Assembly: GCF_004343585.1 (NCBI RefSeq)
Contig: NZ_SLYW01000008.1
Location: forward strand, 142,507-206,506
Source of the DNA: Neorhizobium sp. JUb45
Lineage (GTDB): Bacteria > Pseudomonadota > Alphaproteobacteria > Rhizobiales > Rhizobiaceae
Length of the DNA stretch: 64,000 nucleotides
Reading direction: 5' to 3'
The position numbers and the translations under genes were made by a program. A model generated the notes under the pieces. That model saw only the letters and a list, made by a program, of their open reading frames with translations. It searched no databases and was not told the DNA's origin. Positions 9,577 through 18,904 of the stretch are shown here, in pieces (positions within the stretch are counted from its first letter, which is position 1; every line of letters begins with the position of its first letter).

Positions 9577-10637
9577 GCTTTGATCGCCCACGTCTTGCCT
9601 GTGCTGCTTTTTTTCTGGCGATTGCGATGTCGCTTACGGGAGGCAGTGTGAGCATGGCGCAGGCGGCGGGCGTACCGGCAGCGGAATGGGATGCCTACAA
9701 GGCAAAATTCCTCGATGGCAGCGGGCGCATCATCGACAACGGCAATGGCAATATCAGCCATAGCGAGGGACAGGGCTACGGCCTGATCCTTGCCTATCTC
9801 GCCAATAATCCCGCCGATTTCGAACAGATCTGGTCCTTCACACGCACCGAATTGCTGTTGCGCGATGATGGTCTGGCTGTGTGGAAATGGGACCCGCAGG
9901 CAAAGCCGCATGTGATCGATACCAACAACGCTTCCGATGGCGATCTTCTGATCGCCTATGGTCTGGCGCTCGGTGGCGCCGCGTGGAACAGGGCCGATTA
10001 TACCGTGGCCGCCAAGCGTATCGCCCGCACGCTTCTGAAAAGCGCCGTTGTCGACAATGCCGGCCGCACCGTGATCTTGCCGGGGCTTGAAGGTTTCGGG
10101 CGGGATGACCGTGAGGATGGCCCGGTCATCAATCCATCCTACTGGGTTTATGAAGCCTTGCCGATCATGAACATGCTGGCGCCTTCCGATCGCTGGCAGA
10201 AACTCGGCGATGACGGGCAGACGCTGTTGAAGGCCATGCGGTTCGGTCCGCGCCGTTTGCCGGCAGACTGGGTCAGTATCGCGCGCCAGCCGAAACCGGC
10301 CGACGGCTTTGCGCCGGAATACGGCTATAACGCCATCCGAATTCCCCTCTACCTTGCGCGTGCAGGCATCACGGATCGGGCTTTGCTGACCTGGCTTGCT
10401 GAAGCGACAACGGCATCACCCGGTGCCACGGGGACGTTCGATGTCACGACGGGGCAGGTGAAAGACACGCTTTCCGATCCCGGCTATCGTTTGGTTAACC
10501 ATCTTGTCGCCTGTGTGGTAGACGGTAAAAAGCTGCCGGATGATGTTCGTCGATTCGAACCCGTCCTCTATTATCCGTCCACGCTCCAGTTGCTGGGCCT
10601 GGCCTTCATCGCAGAGAAGCACCCGGAATGCCTATGA
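9573..10637 (+). CDS. bcsZ: Periplasmic endo-beta-1,4-glucanase, GH8 (BcsZ / CelC)
   Basis: Cellulase of glycoside hydrolase family 8 that trims or edits glucan during cellulose export. A signal peptide ends near AQAAG (residue 32). The GH8 general acid is E65 in HSEGQGYG and the conserved catalytic Asp is D122 in NNASDGDLL; PSYW and the C-terminal region also fit the family. Length 354 residues is normal for BcsZ. Translation is coupled to bcsB through an ATGA overlap and to the next gene through another ATGA at 10634. In Agrobacterium the corresponding gene is celC and affects cellulose yield and attachment. Confidence 0.93.
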   Translation: MSFDRPRLACAAFFLAIAMSLTGGSVSMAQAAGVPAAEWDAYKAKFLDGSGRIIDNGNGNISHSEGQGYGLILAYLANNPADFEQIWSFTRTELLLRDDGLAVWKWDPQAKPHVIDTNNASDGDLLIAYGLALGGAAWNRADYTVAAKRIARTLLKSAVVDNAGRTVILPGLEGFGRDDREDGPVINPSYWVYEALPIMNMLAPSDRWQKLGDDGQTLLKAMRFGPRRLPADWVSIARQPKPADGFAPEYGYNAIRIPLYLARAGITDRALLTWLAEATTASPGATGTFDVTTGQVKDTLSDPGYRLVNHLVACVVDGKKLPDDVRRFEPVLYYPSTLQLLGLAFIAEKHPECL

Positions 10638-12958
10638 GAAAGGTTCTTGCGACAGCAGTGGCAGTCATCGCCGTGGCGGCAGCCGTCTACGGCCTGAACG
10701 ACCCGAATGCGCTGCGCGACCGTTTCGCCTCTCTCGAGAGCGGGCAGGAACAGCCTGCGCCAAAACTCATGGTCATGGGTCGTGTGCGCGGCCCGGACGG
10801 TCTGCCGGTCGGTGCGCCGGGTATAGATTTCCATTCCGGTCCCACCGGTTCGACTGTCGAAGCACCGTTGCAGCTGTCTCAGGCAGATACCGTTGCACCT
10901 CCGGTACAGGCACCTGCGACATCTTCTAATACCGCGCAGGCGCAAGACAGCCGCCCCCAAGTCGATGAAAGCGCACTTCGCTATTTCGCGGCGAGAAACG
11001 ATCAGGCTCGCCTTCAGGCAGAAATTTCCCGCCTTCGGACACTTTATCCCGACTGGATGCCGCCCAGCGATCCACTGGCGGTGCCGCAGAATGGTGATCC
11101 GCAGATCGAGGGCATGTGGCGGCTTTATGCCGACGGGCGTTTTGCAGAATTGCGCAAGGCGATCGCCGATCGCCGGACGGCTGAAGCCGCCTGGCAGCCG
11201 CCGGCCGATCTGCTCGAGCGGCTGGAAGTCGCCGAGGCGCGTGCGCGTCTCGTCAATGCATCTGATCTCAAGCAATATCAGACGGTCGTCGAAATCGCGG
11301 CTCAGACATCGGCGCTCCTGACATGCAGTGAAGTCGATGTTCTCTGGCGCGTCGCCGAGGCCTTTGCGCAGACAGATCGGGCAGGACGCGCGAGAGATGC
11401 CTATAATTATGTCCTGAAAAACTGCACCGTGCCGCCGGAACGGTTGGCAACGGTGCAGAAGGCATCGGCCGTGCTTGATTATGCAGGCATGCAGGATCTG
11501 CTGTCATCGGAGCATCGCAACGAAGACGGCTCAGGCGAGTTCGACAGCCTGCGCGACGATCTCTCCCGGCGTTTTGTCGCCGAGGCAAATGAAGATCCGA
11601 AAATGCGGATTGCCGACGCCTATGTGACGCGCGTCGAAAAGCTTGCGGCCGATGGCACACTTGCATCCGACGCGCTGCTTGCCGGCTGGTATCGCCTGCG
11701 ACGCGAAGATACCGGTGCTGCCGAAAAATGGTTCCGCATGGCCCGCGAACGTGAGGATTCCGCCTCGGCCTCGCAAGGACTGGCGCTTTGCCTGATTGCA
11801 AAAAAGTCTCCGCAGGAAGCTGAGGATGTGATGTATCGCTGGCGCGACGATTCCACCGACGCCAAGAACACCTATATGGCCGCGACGGCCAATCTGCTCG
11901 CCATCATGCCGCCTCCGGTTCTGGCCGAGCCGGTGCTGCAGCGTATTGCCGCCGAGGTTATCGATGCCAAGGACGCCGCCTCCGCACAGCAGTTCGGCTG
12001 GTATGCCCGCAACTTCAATCAGCCGCAGACAGCGGCTCGCTGGTTCGAGACGGCGCTGTCGTGGAAGCCGGATGACGAACCCTCCGCGTATGGGCTCGTT
12101 CTGTCGCGCAACCAGCTCAACGACCGCGCCGGCGTCGCCGCCGTGCAGCGTCAGTGGCAGGGCCGTTCCGTGCGCATCGCCAATCTCGGTGAAACCACGC
12201 AGGAAACGCTGGCCGCCCAGCAAATTGCGCAGCAGGGCGCTCAGGTGCCAGTTCAGCAATATATGACGCAACAGCCATACCCGACACAGCAATATGCGGT
12301 TCAGCCGGCTCAACAGCCCGTCGCTTCAAGACCGGTGCCGGTCCTGCCCACCAATGCGCCTGCGCCGTTCGCGCAGAACTATGCGGCTCCACCGAGAACG
12401 GCCGCCGCCGTCAATGTATCTTCGCGCGGTGCAAGGCCGCAGCGCGGTTGTGCGACCACCATCGATCCCGAAGGTCTGGCGCCGGGCGCAGCCGTCACGC
12501 GCGGCTGGTGCCTGATGGAGCTTAACCGCCCGATGGAGGCCGCCGATGCCTTCGGTGTCGCCCTGAAACGCGGCTCCGGGCAGGTGCGTGAGGATGCGGC
12601 TTACGGCCAATCGCTTGCCTATCTACGCGTCGGCTTGACCGACAATGCCGCAGTGGCCGCAACCCAGGCGCCGCTTGCCCGCAAACGTGCATCCGAACTG
12701 CAGGTGGCGATTCTTTCGAACCGCGCCACCGCAGCGTTCGATGCAGCCCGTTACCGCGATGCCTTGCTGTTTCTCGATCAGCGTGCCCAGCTGGAAACCG
12801 AACGCGTCGACCTGATGGTGATGCGCGGTTATGCCTATCTCAACATGCAGCGTTACGCCGATGCCATGACGGTTTTCGAAGCGGCTGCGCAGACCGGCAA
12901 CCGTGCCGCCCTGCGCGGACTGGCCGATACCCGCGCCGCCCGCAACAACGATTACTGA
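10634..12958 (+). CDS. bcsK: TPR protein of the cellulose operon (BcsK-like)
   Basis: A 774-residue protein with an N-terminal hydrophobic segment (VLATAVAVIAVAAAVYGL), so most of it is periplasmic. It is largely helical with TPR-like repeats in two blocks, about residues 100-520 and 640-770, joined by a Gln/Pro-rich linker (about 535-600). In alphaproteobacterial cellulose operons the position after bcsZ is held by bcsK, a TPR protein comparable to the N-terminal scaffold part of BcsC; there is no outer-membrane beta-barrel here. ATG 10634 overlaps the bcsZ stop; an ATG 6 nt upstream is also possible. The BcsK name rests on position and repeat type. Confidence 0.75.
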   Translation: MRKVLATAVAVIAVAAAVYGLNDPNALRDRFASLESGQEQPAPKLMVMGRVRGPDGLPVGAPGIDFHSGPTGSTVEAPLQLSQADTVAPPVQAPATSSNTAQAQDSRPQVDESALRYFAARNDQARLQAEISRLRTLYPDWMPPSDPLAVPQNGDPQIEGMWRLYADGRFAELRKAIADRRTAEAAWQPPADLLERLEVAEARARLVNASDLKQYQTVVEIAAQTSALLTCSEVDVLWRVAEAFAQTDRAGRARDAYNYVLKNCTVPPERLATVQKASAVLDYAGMQDLLSSEHRNEDGSGEFDSLRDDLSRRFVAEANEDPKMRIADAYVTRVEKLAADGTLASDALLAGWYRLRREDTGAAEKWFRMAREREDSASASQGLALCLIAKKSPQEAEDVMYRWRDDSTDAKNTYMAATANLLAIMPPPVLAEPVLQRIAAEVIDAKDAASAQQFGWYARNFNQPQTAARWFETALSWKPDDEPSAYGLVLSRNQLNDRAGVAAVQRQWQGRSVRIANLGETTQETLAAQQIAQQGAQVPVQQYMTQQPYPTQQYAVQPAQQPVASRPVPVLPTNAPAPFAQNYAAPPRTAAAVNVSSRGARPQRGCATTIDPEGLAPGAAVTRGWCLMELNRPMEAADAFGVALKRGSGQVREDAAYGQSLAYLRVGLTDNAAVAATQAPLARKRASELQVAILSNRATAAFDAARYRDALLFLDQRAQLETERVDLMVMRGYAYLNMQRYADAMTVFEAAAQTGNRAALRGLADTRAARNNDY

Positions 12959-12977
12959 GGCATCGTCCAGGGTGATG

Positions 12978-12999
12978 GCGCGCATTTGCGATTGCGCGC
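12978..12999 (+). terminator. Possible terminator of the cellulose operon
   Basis: GCGCGCA (12978-12984) pairs with TGCGCGC (12993-12999) across an 8-nt loop, starting 20 nt after the bcsK stop and followed by a short T-rich run. The stem is GC-rich but short, so the call is tentative. Confidence 0.4.
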
Positions 13000-13008
13000 T
13001 TTCCCTCT

Positions 13009-13037
13009 CTGGTTTTGTGTTTTCCGACTTCCTATCT
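13009..13037 (+). promoter_or_regulatory. Possible heat-shock-type promoter of htpG
   Basis: CTGG (13009-13012) and CCTATCT (13031-13037) are 18 bp apart and resemble the CTTG / CYTATNT elements used by alphaproteobacterial RpoH. The -35 part has a mismatch. Placement 70 bp before htpG fits, since htpG is commonly heat-induced. Confidence 0.3.
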
Positions 13038-13106
13038 TGCTGGTAACCGATTGACGCCGACCGCATCGACGGACGGCGAGACATACCGTTGGAGACGAGA
13101 GGAAAC

Positions 13107-15008
13107 ATGACCGAGACCGCTGCAGAAAAGACTGTCGAAAACCACGCCTTCGAGGCAGATGTCGCCCGCCTCCTGCATATGATGGTCCATTCGGTCTATT
13201 CCGACCGCAATGTCTTCCTGCGCGAACTGATTTCCAACGCCGCCGATGCCTGCGAAAAGCTGCGTTACGAGGCGATCACCGATTCGTCCCTTGCTGCGGG
13301 AGACGGCGAAGGCCGCATCACGCTGACGCTCGATGAAGACGGCAAGCGCCTCATCGTCGAGGATAACGGTATCGGCATGAGCCGCGCGGAAATGATCGAG
13401 GCGCTCGGCACGATCGCCCGCTCCGGCACACGTGCTTTCATGGAGCGCATCGAGGCGGCGAAAGCTGAAAAGAGCGAGCAGGGGGCGCAACTGATCGGCC
13501 AGTTCGGTGTCGGTTTCTATTCCTGCTTCATGGTGGCCGACAAGGTTGACGTGGTGTCCCGCCGAGCAGGCGGTAACGAGGCCTGGCGCTGGTCGTCCGA
13601 CGGCAAGGGAAGTTATGCCATCGATGCGGTCGATCTTGCCGATGCGCCCGCGCGCGGCACGTCCATCACCCTGCATCTGATGGAGGATGCCAGCACCTAT
13701 ACCTCGCGCTGGACCATCGAAAAGATCGTCAAGGATCAGTCCGGCCATGTGCCGGTGCCGGTCCTGCTGGTTGAAAAGCCCGGTGCTGAGCCGTTGCGCG
13801 TCACCGATGGCAGCGCTCTGTGGACGCGCTCCAAAAACGAGATTTCTGCGGAAGAGTACACGGATTTCTACCGCAGCCTTTCCGGCCAGTATGACGAGCC
13901 TGCGCTCAACGTGCATTTTCGCGCCGAGGGCCGCCATGAATATACGACGCTTGCCTTCGTTCCCGGCTCGCAGCCTTTCGATATGTTCGATCCAGACCGC
14001 AAGGGCCGGATGAAGCTTTACGTCAAGCGCGTCTTCATCACGGACGATGCCGATCTCGTGCCGCGTTACTTGCGTTTCGTGCGCGGTCTGGTCGATACGT
14101 CCGATCTGCCGCTCAACATGTCGCGCGAGATGATCCAGGAAAGCCCGATCCTCTCGGCAATCCGCAAGGGCGTCACCAGCCGCGTGCTGACCGCCATCGA
14201 AAAGCTGGCCGAAAACGACGCGGAGGCTTTCGCAAAACTCTGGGAAAATTTTGGGCCGGTTCTGAAAGAGGGTATTTACGAGGATTTCGAGCGCCGCTCG
14301 CAGCTTCTGGGCCTTTCGCGGTTTCGTTCGACGTCCAGCAGCGAAGGCTACCGTTCACTTGCCGATTACGTCCGCGATGCCAAGGAAGGGCAGCAGTCGA
14401 TCTACTACCTCACCGGCGGCAATCTCGAGCAGCTGAAGAATTCCCCGCAGATCGAAGGTTTTCGCGCCCGCGGTGTCGAGGTCCTGTTGCTCACCGATTC
14501 GATCGACAGTTTCTGGGTGATGAACGCACCGGAATTCGAAGGAAAATCGTTCAAGTCGGTCACCCAGGGAGCAGCGGATCTGTCGCAGTTCGCAAAGCCC
14601 GAGGGTGAGGAGGCCGCGAAAAAGCCGGAGACCACGGCTGTCCTCGATGATCTGATTGCCTTTGCCAAGCTGCGTCTGGCCGATGCCGTTTCCGATGTGC
14701 GTGTTTCGGACCGGTTGACCGAAAGCGCCGTATGCCTTGTCGCATCCGAAGGCGGTTATGACCGTCAGCTGGAAAAGATCCTGCAGGGTGCGGGTCGCAT
14801 CGAAGGTTCAAGCAAACCTGTCTTGGAACTCAACGCCGATCACGGACTTGTGCGGGCCATCGCCGCCAAGTCCGATGATCAGGCGCTGCGCGACGACGCT
14901 GTACTGCTGTTGCTCGATCAGGCCCGTATTCTCGATGGTGACAAGCCGGAAGAGCCGCGCGCCTTTGCCGAAAGGCTCCAGCGCATTTTCGAACGCGCCT
15001 TGAAGTAG
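13107..15008 (+). CDS. htpG: Molecular chaperone HtpG (Hsp90)
   Basis: Cytoplasmic Hsp90 homologue, an ATP-dependent dimeric chaperone acting late in protein folding. The GHKL ATPase motifs are intact: FLRELISNAADA (catalytic Glu and Mg-binding Asn), DNGIGM, and the lid/glycine motif GQFGVGFYS. The middle domain contains the conserved LPLNMSREMIQES segment, and the C-terminal dimerisation part is present. 633 residues from ATG 13107, chosen because GAGAGG lies 5 nt upstream; a TTG 18 nt earlier is not needed. Monocistronic by context. Confidence 0.97.
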   Translation: MTETAAEKTVENHAFEADVARLLHMMVHSVYSDRNVFLRELISNAADACEKLRYEAITDSSLAAGDGEGRITLTLDEDGKRLIVEDNGIGMSRAEMIEALGTIARSGTRAFMERIEAAKAEKSEQGAQLIGQFGVGFYSCFMVADKVDVVSRRAGGNEAWRWSSDGKGSYAIDAVDLADAPARGTSITLHLMEDASTYTSRWTIEKIVKDQSGHVPVPVLLVEKPGAEPLRVTDGSALWTRSKNEISAEEYTDFYRSLSGQYDEPALNVHFRAEGRHEYTTLAFVPGSQPFDMFDPDRKGRMKLYVKRVFITDDADLVPRYLRFVRGLVDTSDLPLNMSREMIQESPILSAIRKGVTSRVLTAIEKLAENDAEAFAKLWENFGPVLKEGIYEDFERRSQLLGLSRFRSTSSSEGYRSLADYVRDAKEGQQSIYYLTGGNLEQLKNSPQIEGFRARGVEVLLLTDSIDSFWVMNAPEFEGKSFKSVTQGAADLSQFAKPEGEEAAKKPETTAVLDDLIAFAKLRLADAVSDVRVSDRLTESAVCLVASEGGYDRQLEKILQGAGRIEGSSKPVLELNADHGLVRAIAAKSDDQALRDDAVLLLLDQARILDGDKPEEPRAFAERLQRIFERALK

Positions 15009-15074
15009 GGGATGAAGGTCACGGCTGGTGCGGCCTTGCCACACGACAAGGTCGCGAAAGGATGATAAAACCTG

Positions 15075-15107
15075 ATGGCTGCAATGCGCGAGGCGATTTG
15101 CAGCCAT
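15075..15107. repeat. Perfect 10-bp inverted repeat downstream of htpG
   Basis: ATGGCTGCAA (15075-15084) and TTGCAGCCAT (15098-15107) can form a stem with a 13-nt loop in the 177-bp gap between htpG and the next gene. No T-run follows, so it may be a weak terminator for htpG, an mRNA-stabilising hairpin or a protein-binding site. Nothing else is evident in this gap. Confidence 0.45.
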
Positions 15108-15185
15108 AGATTCGGATGTTTATAGACAGCGCCTGACACATGTAGAGACATGGACGTGCACCTGCCGTCCCTTTGACGGCATCCC

Positions 15186-17909
15186 ATGGAAAAAAGTCTT
15201 CTCCGTTACATCTGGAGACATACTCGACGGCAGCAGCTGTTCATTCTGGCCATCGTGGCGGCGTCCATGGTGCCGTACTTCCTTGCCTTCGATTTGCCCA
15301 AACAGATCATCAACGGCCCCATCCAGGGCGGCGGCTTCGAAAGCGAAGGCGCGACGCAAGCCTATATGGATTTCACCGTCACGCTGCCGTGGCTCGGAAA
15401 CGTCTTTCAGTTCGACGGTATTCCGCTTGATCGTCTGGAAACGCTTGGCGCGTTGTCCGGTGTCTTCCTGCTCCTGGTCATCATCAATGGCCTCTTCAAA
15501 TATTACATCAACACCTACAAGGGCCGGCTCGGCGAGCGTCTTCTGCGCCGCATCCGTTTTCAACTGGTCGATCGAATTCTTCGTTTCCCGCCGAGTTACC
15601 TGAAAAAGGTGCATGCGGCGGAAGTGTCGAGCATGGTCAAGGACGAGGTGGAACCCTTCGGTGGCTTTACCGGTGATGCCTTCGTGCAGCCTGCCATGCT
15701 GGGTGGGCAGGCAATTGCGGCCCTGTTCTTCATCATGGTGCAGAATTTCTGGCTGGGCATGATCGCGGCCACCATGGTGGCGATCCAGGTCGGCATCATA
15801 CCGAAAATGCGGCACCGGCTGATCGAACTCGGCCGGCAGCGCCAGGTCACGGCACGCCATTTCGCCGGCAAGGTCAGCGAAATCGTCGAGGGCATCGGCA
15901 CGATCCATGCCTTCGATACCTCGAACTACGAGCGCGCCGACGTTTCTCATCGCCTCGGCCATATCTACAAGATCCGCTACGACCTCTATCAGTGGAAATT
16001 TCTCGTCAAGTTCGTGAACAATTTCCTGTCGCAGCTGACCCCCTTTCTGTTTTATTCGATCGGCGGGTACCTGACGCTACGCGGCAATCTTGACGTCGGC
16101 CAGCTGATTGCCGTGATCAATGCCTACAAGGATCTGCCCGGCCCGCTGAAGGAACTGATCGACTGGGATCAGGCGCGCCAGGATGTGCAGGTCAAATACG
16201 AGCAGGTGTTGGAGGAATTCGACTCGCCGATGATGATCCCGCCTGCCATTCATGCGCTGGCGGCGAAATCCGAAGACAAGTCGCTTACGCCGCTTGCCGC
16301 CGTCAATGTCACGATCGAAGACCAGAGCGGCGCGAGAGTGGCGGAAGGTGTCTCGGTCAAATTCGAGCGCGGCGAGACGGTTGCCATCATCGACAATGCC
16401 GGCAGTGGCGCTGAAGCGCTTGCCGAAGCGTTTGGCCGTGTCGTCTGGCCGATCTCCGGCAAGATCACGCTTCAGGAAACGGATTTGCTCGAATTGCCGG
16501 AATCGGTATCCGGCCGGGCCATTTCCTATTCCGGTGCCGACAGCTATTTTTTCCACGGTACGTTGAAGGACAATCTTCTCTACGGCCTGAAACACGCCCC
16601 CACATCGACCGTCACCTATAGCGGTCGTGACGCCACGCAGCGTCGCTGGGAGATGCACGAGGCCCGTATGGCGGGCAATGCCGATTTCGATGTTCATGCA
16701 GAATGGCTAGACCGCAGCACCACTTCCGTTCGTCACGGCCAGAAAGATGACCTGAAGAATTCGCTGCTGGCGGCGCTGGATGCCGTCCAGCTGACCTCCG
16801 ACATCATGGATCTGGCCCTTCACTCCAGCTTCGATCCGGAAATTCATACCGAACTTGCGGCCCGTATCGTCGACATGCGGCACGCGTTGCGCTCGACCTT
16901 GGCTGCCAAGGGGCTTTCGCATCTGGTCGTGTTCTTCGAACCCGATCGCTACAATATCGAGGCAAGTGTCGGCGAAAACCTGCTGTTCGGCACCATGCGC
17001 CAAGGTGTCGGCGGCGAAAACTCGCTGCTCGACAGTGACTTTTTCTACGACGTGCTGCGTTCTGCGGCCCTGCTGGAACCGCTGTTCGATATGGGCACGG
17101 CAATCGCCGAAAACCTTGTCGACATTTTTGGCAGCCTGCCGGAAGACCATCCTTTCTTCCAGCAGATGATCACCTTGAGCGCCGATGAAATCGACGTCTA
17201 TGAACAGTTGTTGCAACGCTTCAAGGATCGGCCTGAGGGTGTCCGGCCGAACCGCGACGAATTGCGGGCGATGCTGCGCCTGAGTTTCAACTATGTGGAA
17301 CTACGCTATCGTTTCGGCCTTTTGACACCGGAGCTTTCGGAAAGGATCGTCAAGGCGCGCGACCTGCTGCACGACAAGCTGCCTGCGCATCTCTCCGGCC
17401 TTATTGAACGCTACGATCCGCATCGCTATATCGCGCTGGCGAGCCTGCGTGAAAACATCCTGTTCGGCAAGCTCAGCCACCGTATCGCCGATGCCGGTGA
17501 GCAGATCCGGGCGGTCGCCTCCGGTGTCATGCATGAGAAGGATCTTTACGCCAGCTTCCTTGGCGTGGGCCTGGAATTCGACATCGGTGCAGGCGGCAGG
17601 CGCTTGACGCTGGTGCAGCGGCAGAAGCTGAATGTGGCACGTTCGCTGATCCGCAGATCGGATTTTTATATCTTTAACAGGGCTCTACCTGGCCTCGATC
17701 GACGCGTACAAAACGAGATCGTTAAAAACGTAGTAGATTTTCTAAAGGAACAGGATCATGATCCTGCGATTATATGGGTGTTGTCCAACACGTCTCTCGC
17801 TCGTTTGTTCAAGAGGGTCGTGGTGTTCGACAGAGGCTCGATCGCAGATGATGGAACATTCGAGACTCTTGAGCAGGAAAGTGGTATATTCAAAACGCTG
17901 GTAGCCTAG
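15186..17909 (+). CDS. ABC exporter-like membrane protein with degenerate ATPase
   Basis: A 907-residue protein with an exporter-type transmembrane domain at about residues 1-330, followed by a nucleotide-binding region that has lost every catalytic motif. Where Walker A should be (about 402-410) the sequence is DNAGSGAEAL with no Lys; the signature is LTLVQRQKL instead of LSGGQ; Walker B ends FYIFNR (N831, R832) instead of LLDE; the switch His region reads VLSNTS. The segment that normally follows the Q-loop appears three times: DNLLYG (about 462), GENLLFG (596) and RENILFG (755), so the C-terminal half seems to hold remnants of several ATPase domains. ATP-driven transport by itself is unlikely. 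The next gene encodes a cyclic-nucleotide-binding protein 39 nt downstream on the same strand, suggesting a joint sensory or scaffold role. Confidence 0.75.
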   Translation: MEKSLLRYIWRHTRRQQLFILAIVAASMVPYFLAFDLPKQIINGPIQGGGFESEGATQAYMDFTVTLPWLGNVFQFDGIPLDRLETLGALSGVFLLLVIINGLFKYYINTYKGRLGERLLRRIRFQLVDRILRFPPSYLKKVHAAEVSSMVKDEVEPFGGFTGDAFVQPAMLGGQAIAALFFIMVQNFWLGMIAATMVAIQVGIIPKMRHRLIELGRQRQVTARHFAGKVSEIVEGIGTIHAFDTSNYERADVSHRLGHIYKIRYDLYQWKFLVKFVNNFLSQLTPFLFYSIGGYLTLRGNLDVGQLIAVINAYKDLPGPLKELIDWDQARQDVQVKYEQVLEEFDSPMMIPPAIHALAAKSEDKSLTPLAAVNVTIEDQSGARVAEGVSVKFERGETVAIIDNAGSGAEALAEAFGRVVWPISGKITLQETDLLELPESVSGRAISYSGADSYFFHGTLKDNLLYGLKHAPTSTVTYSGRDATQRRWEMHEARMAGNADFDVHAEWLDRSTTSVRHGQKDDLKNSLLAALDAVQLTSDIMDLALHSSFDPEIHTELAARIVDMRHALRSTLAAKGLSHLVVFFEPDRYNIEASVGENLLFGTMRQGVGGENSLLDSDFFYDVLRSAALLEPLFDMGTAIAENLVDIFGSLPEDHPFFQQMITLSADEIDVYEQLLQRFKDRPEGVRPNRDELRAMLRLSFNYVELRYRFGLLTPELSERIVKARDLLHDKLPAHLSGLIERYDPHRYIALASLRENILFGKLSHRIADAGEQIRAVASGVMHEKDLYASFLGVGLEFDIGAGGRRLTLVQRQKLNVARSLIRRSDFYIFNRALPGLDRRVQNEIVKNVVDFLKEQDHDPAIIWVLSNTSLARLFKRVVVFDRGSIADDGTFETLEQESGIFKTLVA

Positions 17910-17948
17910 GAGAGGGCTATCAAGCACAGCTGAGCGGTGGTGACGACT

Positions 17949-18410
17949 ATGTTACTGAGGGAAGAAGTACAGCTTTTGCGCCGGATACCTTACTTTGCGA
18001 AGGTGGATCCGTGCCGTCTTAAGCTACTGGCTTTCGCATCCAGCAGGGTCAGCTACGATGCCAACCAGGAGCTCTTTCATCAGGGCGACGCTGGCGATTG
18101 CGCCTACGTTCTTCTGAGTGGCAGCGCGGATATTCTCATGGAAGCCCCTGATGGCGAAGTGAAGATCGGCGAAGTCAAGGGTGACTGCATCGTGGGCGAA
18201 GTCTGCCTGCTCTGTGATGGTGTCCGCACCGCGACCGTTCGCAGCACCACTCCAGTCGAGGCACTCAAGATCTGCAAGGACGCCTTCTCCAAGGTCCTGA
18301 TCGATCCGGGTGTGACACGCGAAGTCACTCGCGCATTTGCTGAGCAGCTGCATCGCACGACCAGTGAACTCGATCGTACCCGTGCTGGTCAGCGTCAGCT
18401 GGTCAACTGA
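17949..18410 (+). CDS. Cyclic-nucleotide-binding domain protein
   Basis: A 153-residue protein consisting of one CRP-type cyclic-nucleotide-binding beta-barrel and a short C-terminal helix; there is no DNA-binding domain. The phosphate-binding cassette looks functional: VGEVCLLCDGVRTATV carries the Gly-Glu and Arg that hold the cyclic phosphate and ribose. LFHQGDAGDCAYVLLSG is the family's first half. The start is uncertain: ATG 17949 or tandem GTGs at 17937/17940, with no strong ribosome site for either. It follows the degenerate ABC protein and probably shares its transcript, so it may be its soluble partner. It converges with the methyltransferase gene with 2 nt between stops. Confidence 0.75.
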   Translation: MLLREEVQLLRRIPYFAKVDPCRLKLLAFASSRVSYDANQELFHQGDAGDCAYVLLSGSADILMEAPDGEVKIGEVKGDCIVGEVCLLCDGVRTATVRSTTPVEALKICKDAFSKVLIDPGVTREVTRAFAEQLHRTTSELDRTRAGQRQLVN

Positions 18411-18412
18411 CC

Positions 18413-18895
18413 TCAGACTGTTTTGCGGTAATAGAAATAACGGCCTTCTTCCACGTTGGGCAGGCGGGGCAGTTCTTCCAGTTGTGGATGTGACAGCGGA
18501 AGGCCGCTGACGGCAATTCCTCCCTCCGTCAGCATGCCAGCCACCATGTCCGGCAGCCATTGCAGTGTGATGGCGTCCTTTTCCGGATAACCGGTGCCGA
18601 TGTCGGAATGCACCAATGCTGCACCTTTGCCGACAAACCCCTGTCCGGTCTCGCGGATTTCCCCCTCGATAAAATCTTCCGGTTCCGGTGCCAGCGTTTT
18701 GTGCGCGGCAAATTGCCGGTCGAACACAACGATGCGACGGTCGCCGAAATTCTCACGCAGATGGCTGTAGGTGCGACCATTGCCGAGGCCGACTTCAAGA
18801 ACGGCGCCATCCGGAAGCGAAAGGGCATCGCGGATGTGATTGAGGATATCGCGCTGTGCCGTCATGCGGTTGATAAAACTGTCGAGCCGGCTCAT
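18413..18895 (-). CDS. Class I SAM-dependent methyltransferase-like protein
   Basis: A 160-residue protein with a SAM-binding motif I, VLEVGLGNGRTYSHL (about 34-48), an acidic motif II region (VVFDRQ) and ALVHSDIGTG as a motif corresponding to the end of strand 4. It is small and lacks an obvious substrate domain, so the methyl acceptor is unknown. The start ATG follows AAGGA. It begins 9 nt after the stop of the nucleotide-sugar dehydrogenase and is probably in the same operon, which would fit modification of a sugar or glycan, but this is inference. Confidence 0.7.
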   Translation of the reverse strand: MSRLDSFINRMTAQRDILNHIRDALSLPDGAVLEVGLGNGRTYSHLRENFGDRRIVVFDRQFAAHKTLAPEPEDFIEGEIRETGQGFVGKGAALVHSDIGTGYPEKDAITLQWLPDMVAGMLTEGGIAVSGLPLSHPQLEELPRLPNVEEGRYFYYRKTV

Positions 18896-18904
18896 GGAAG
18901 ATCC

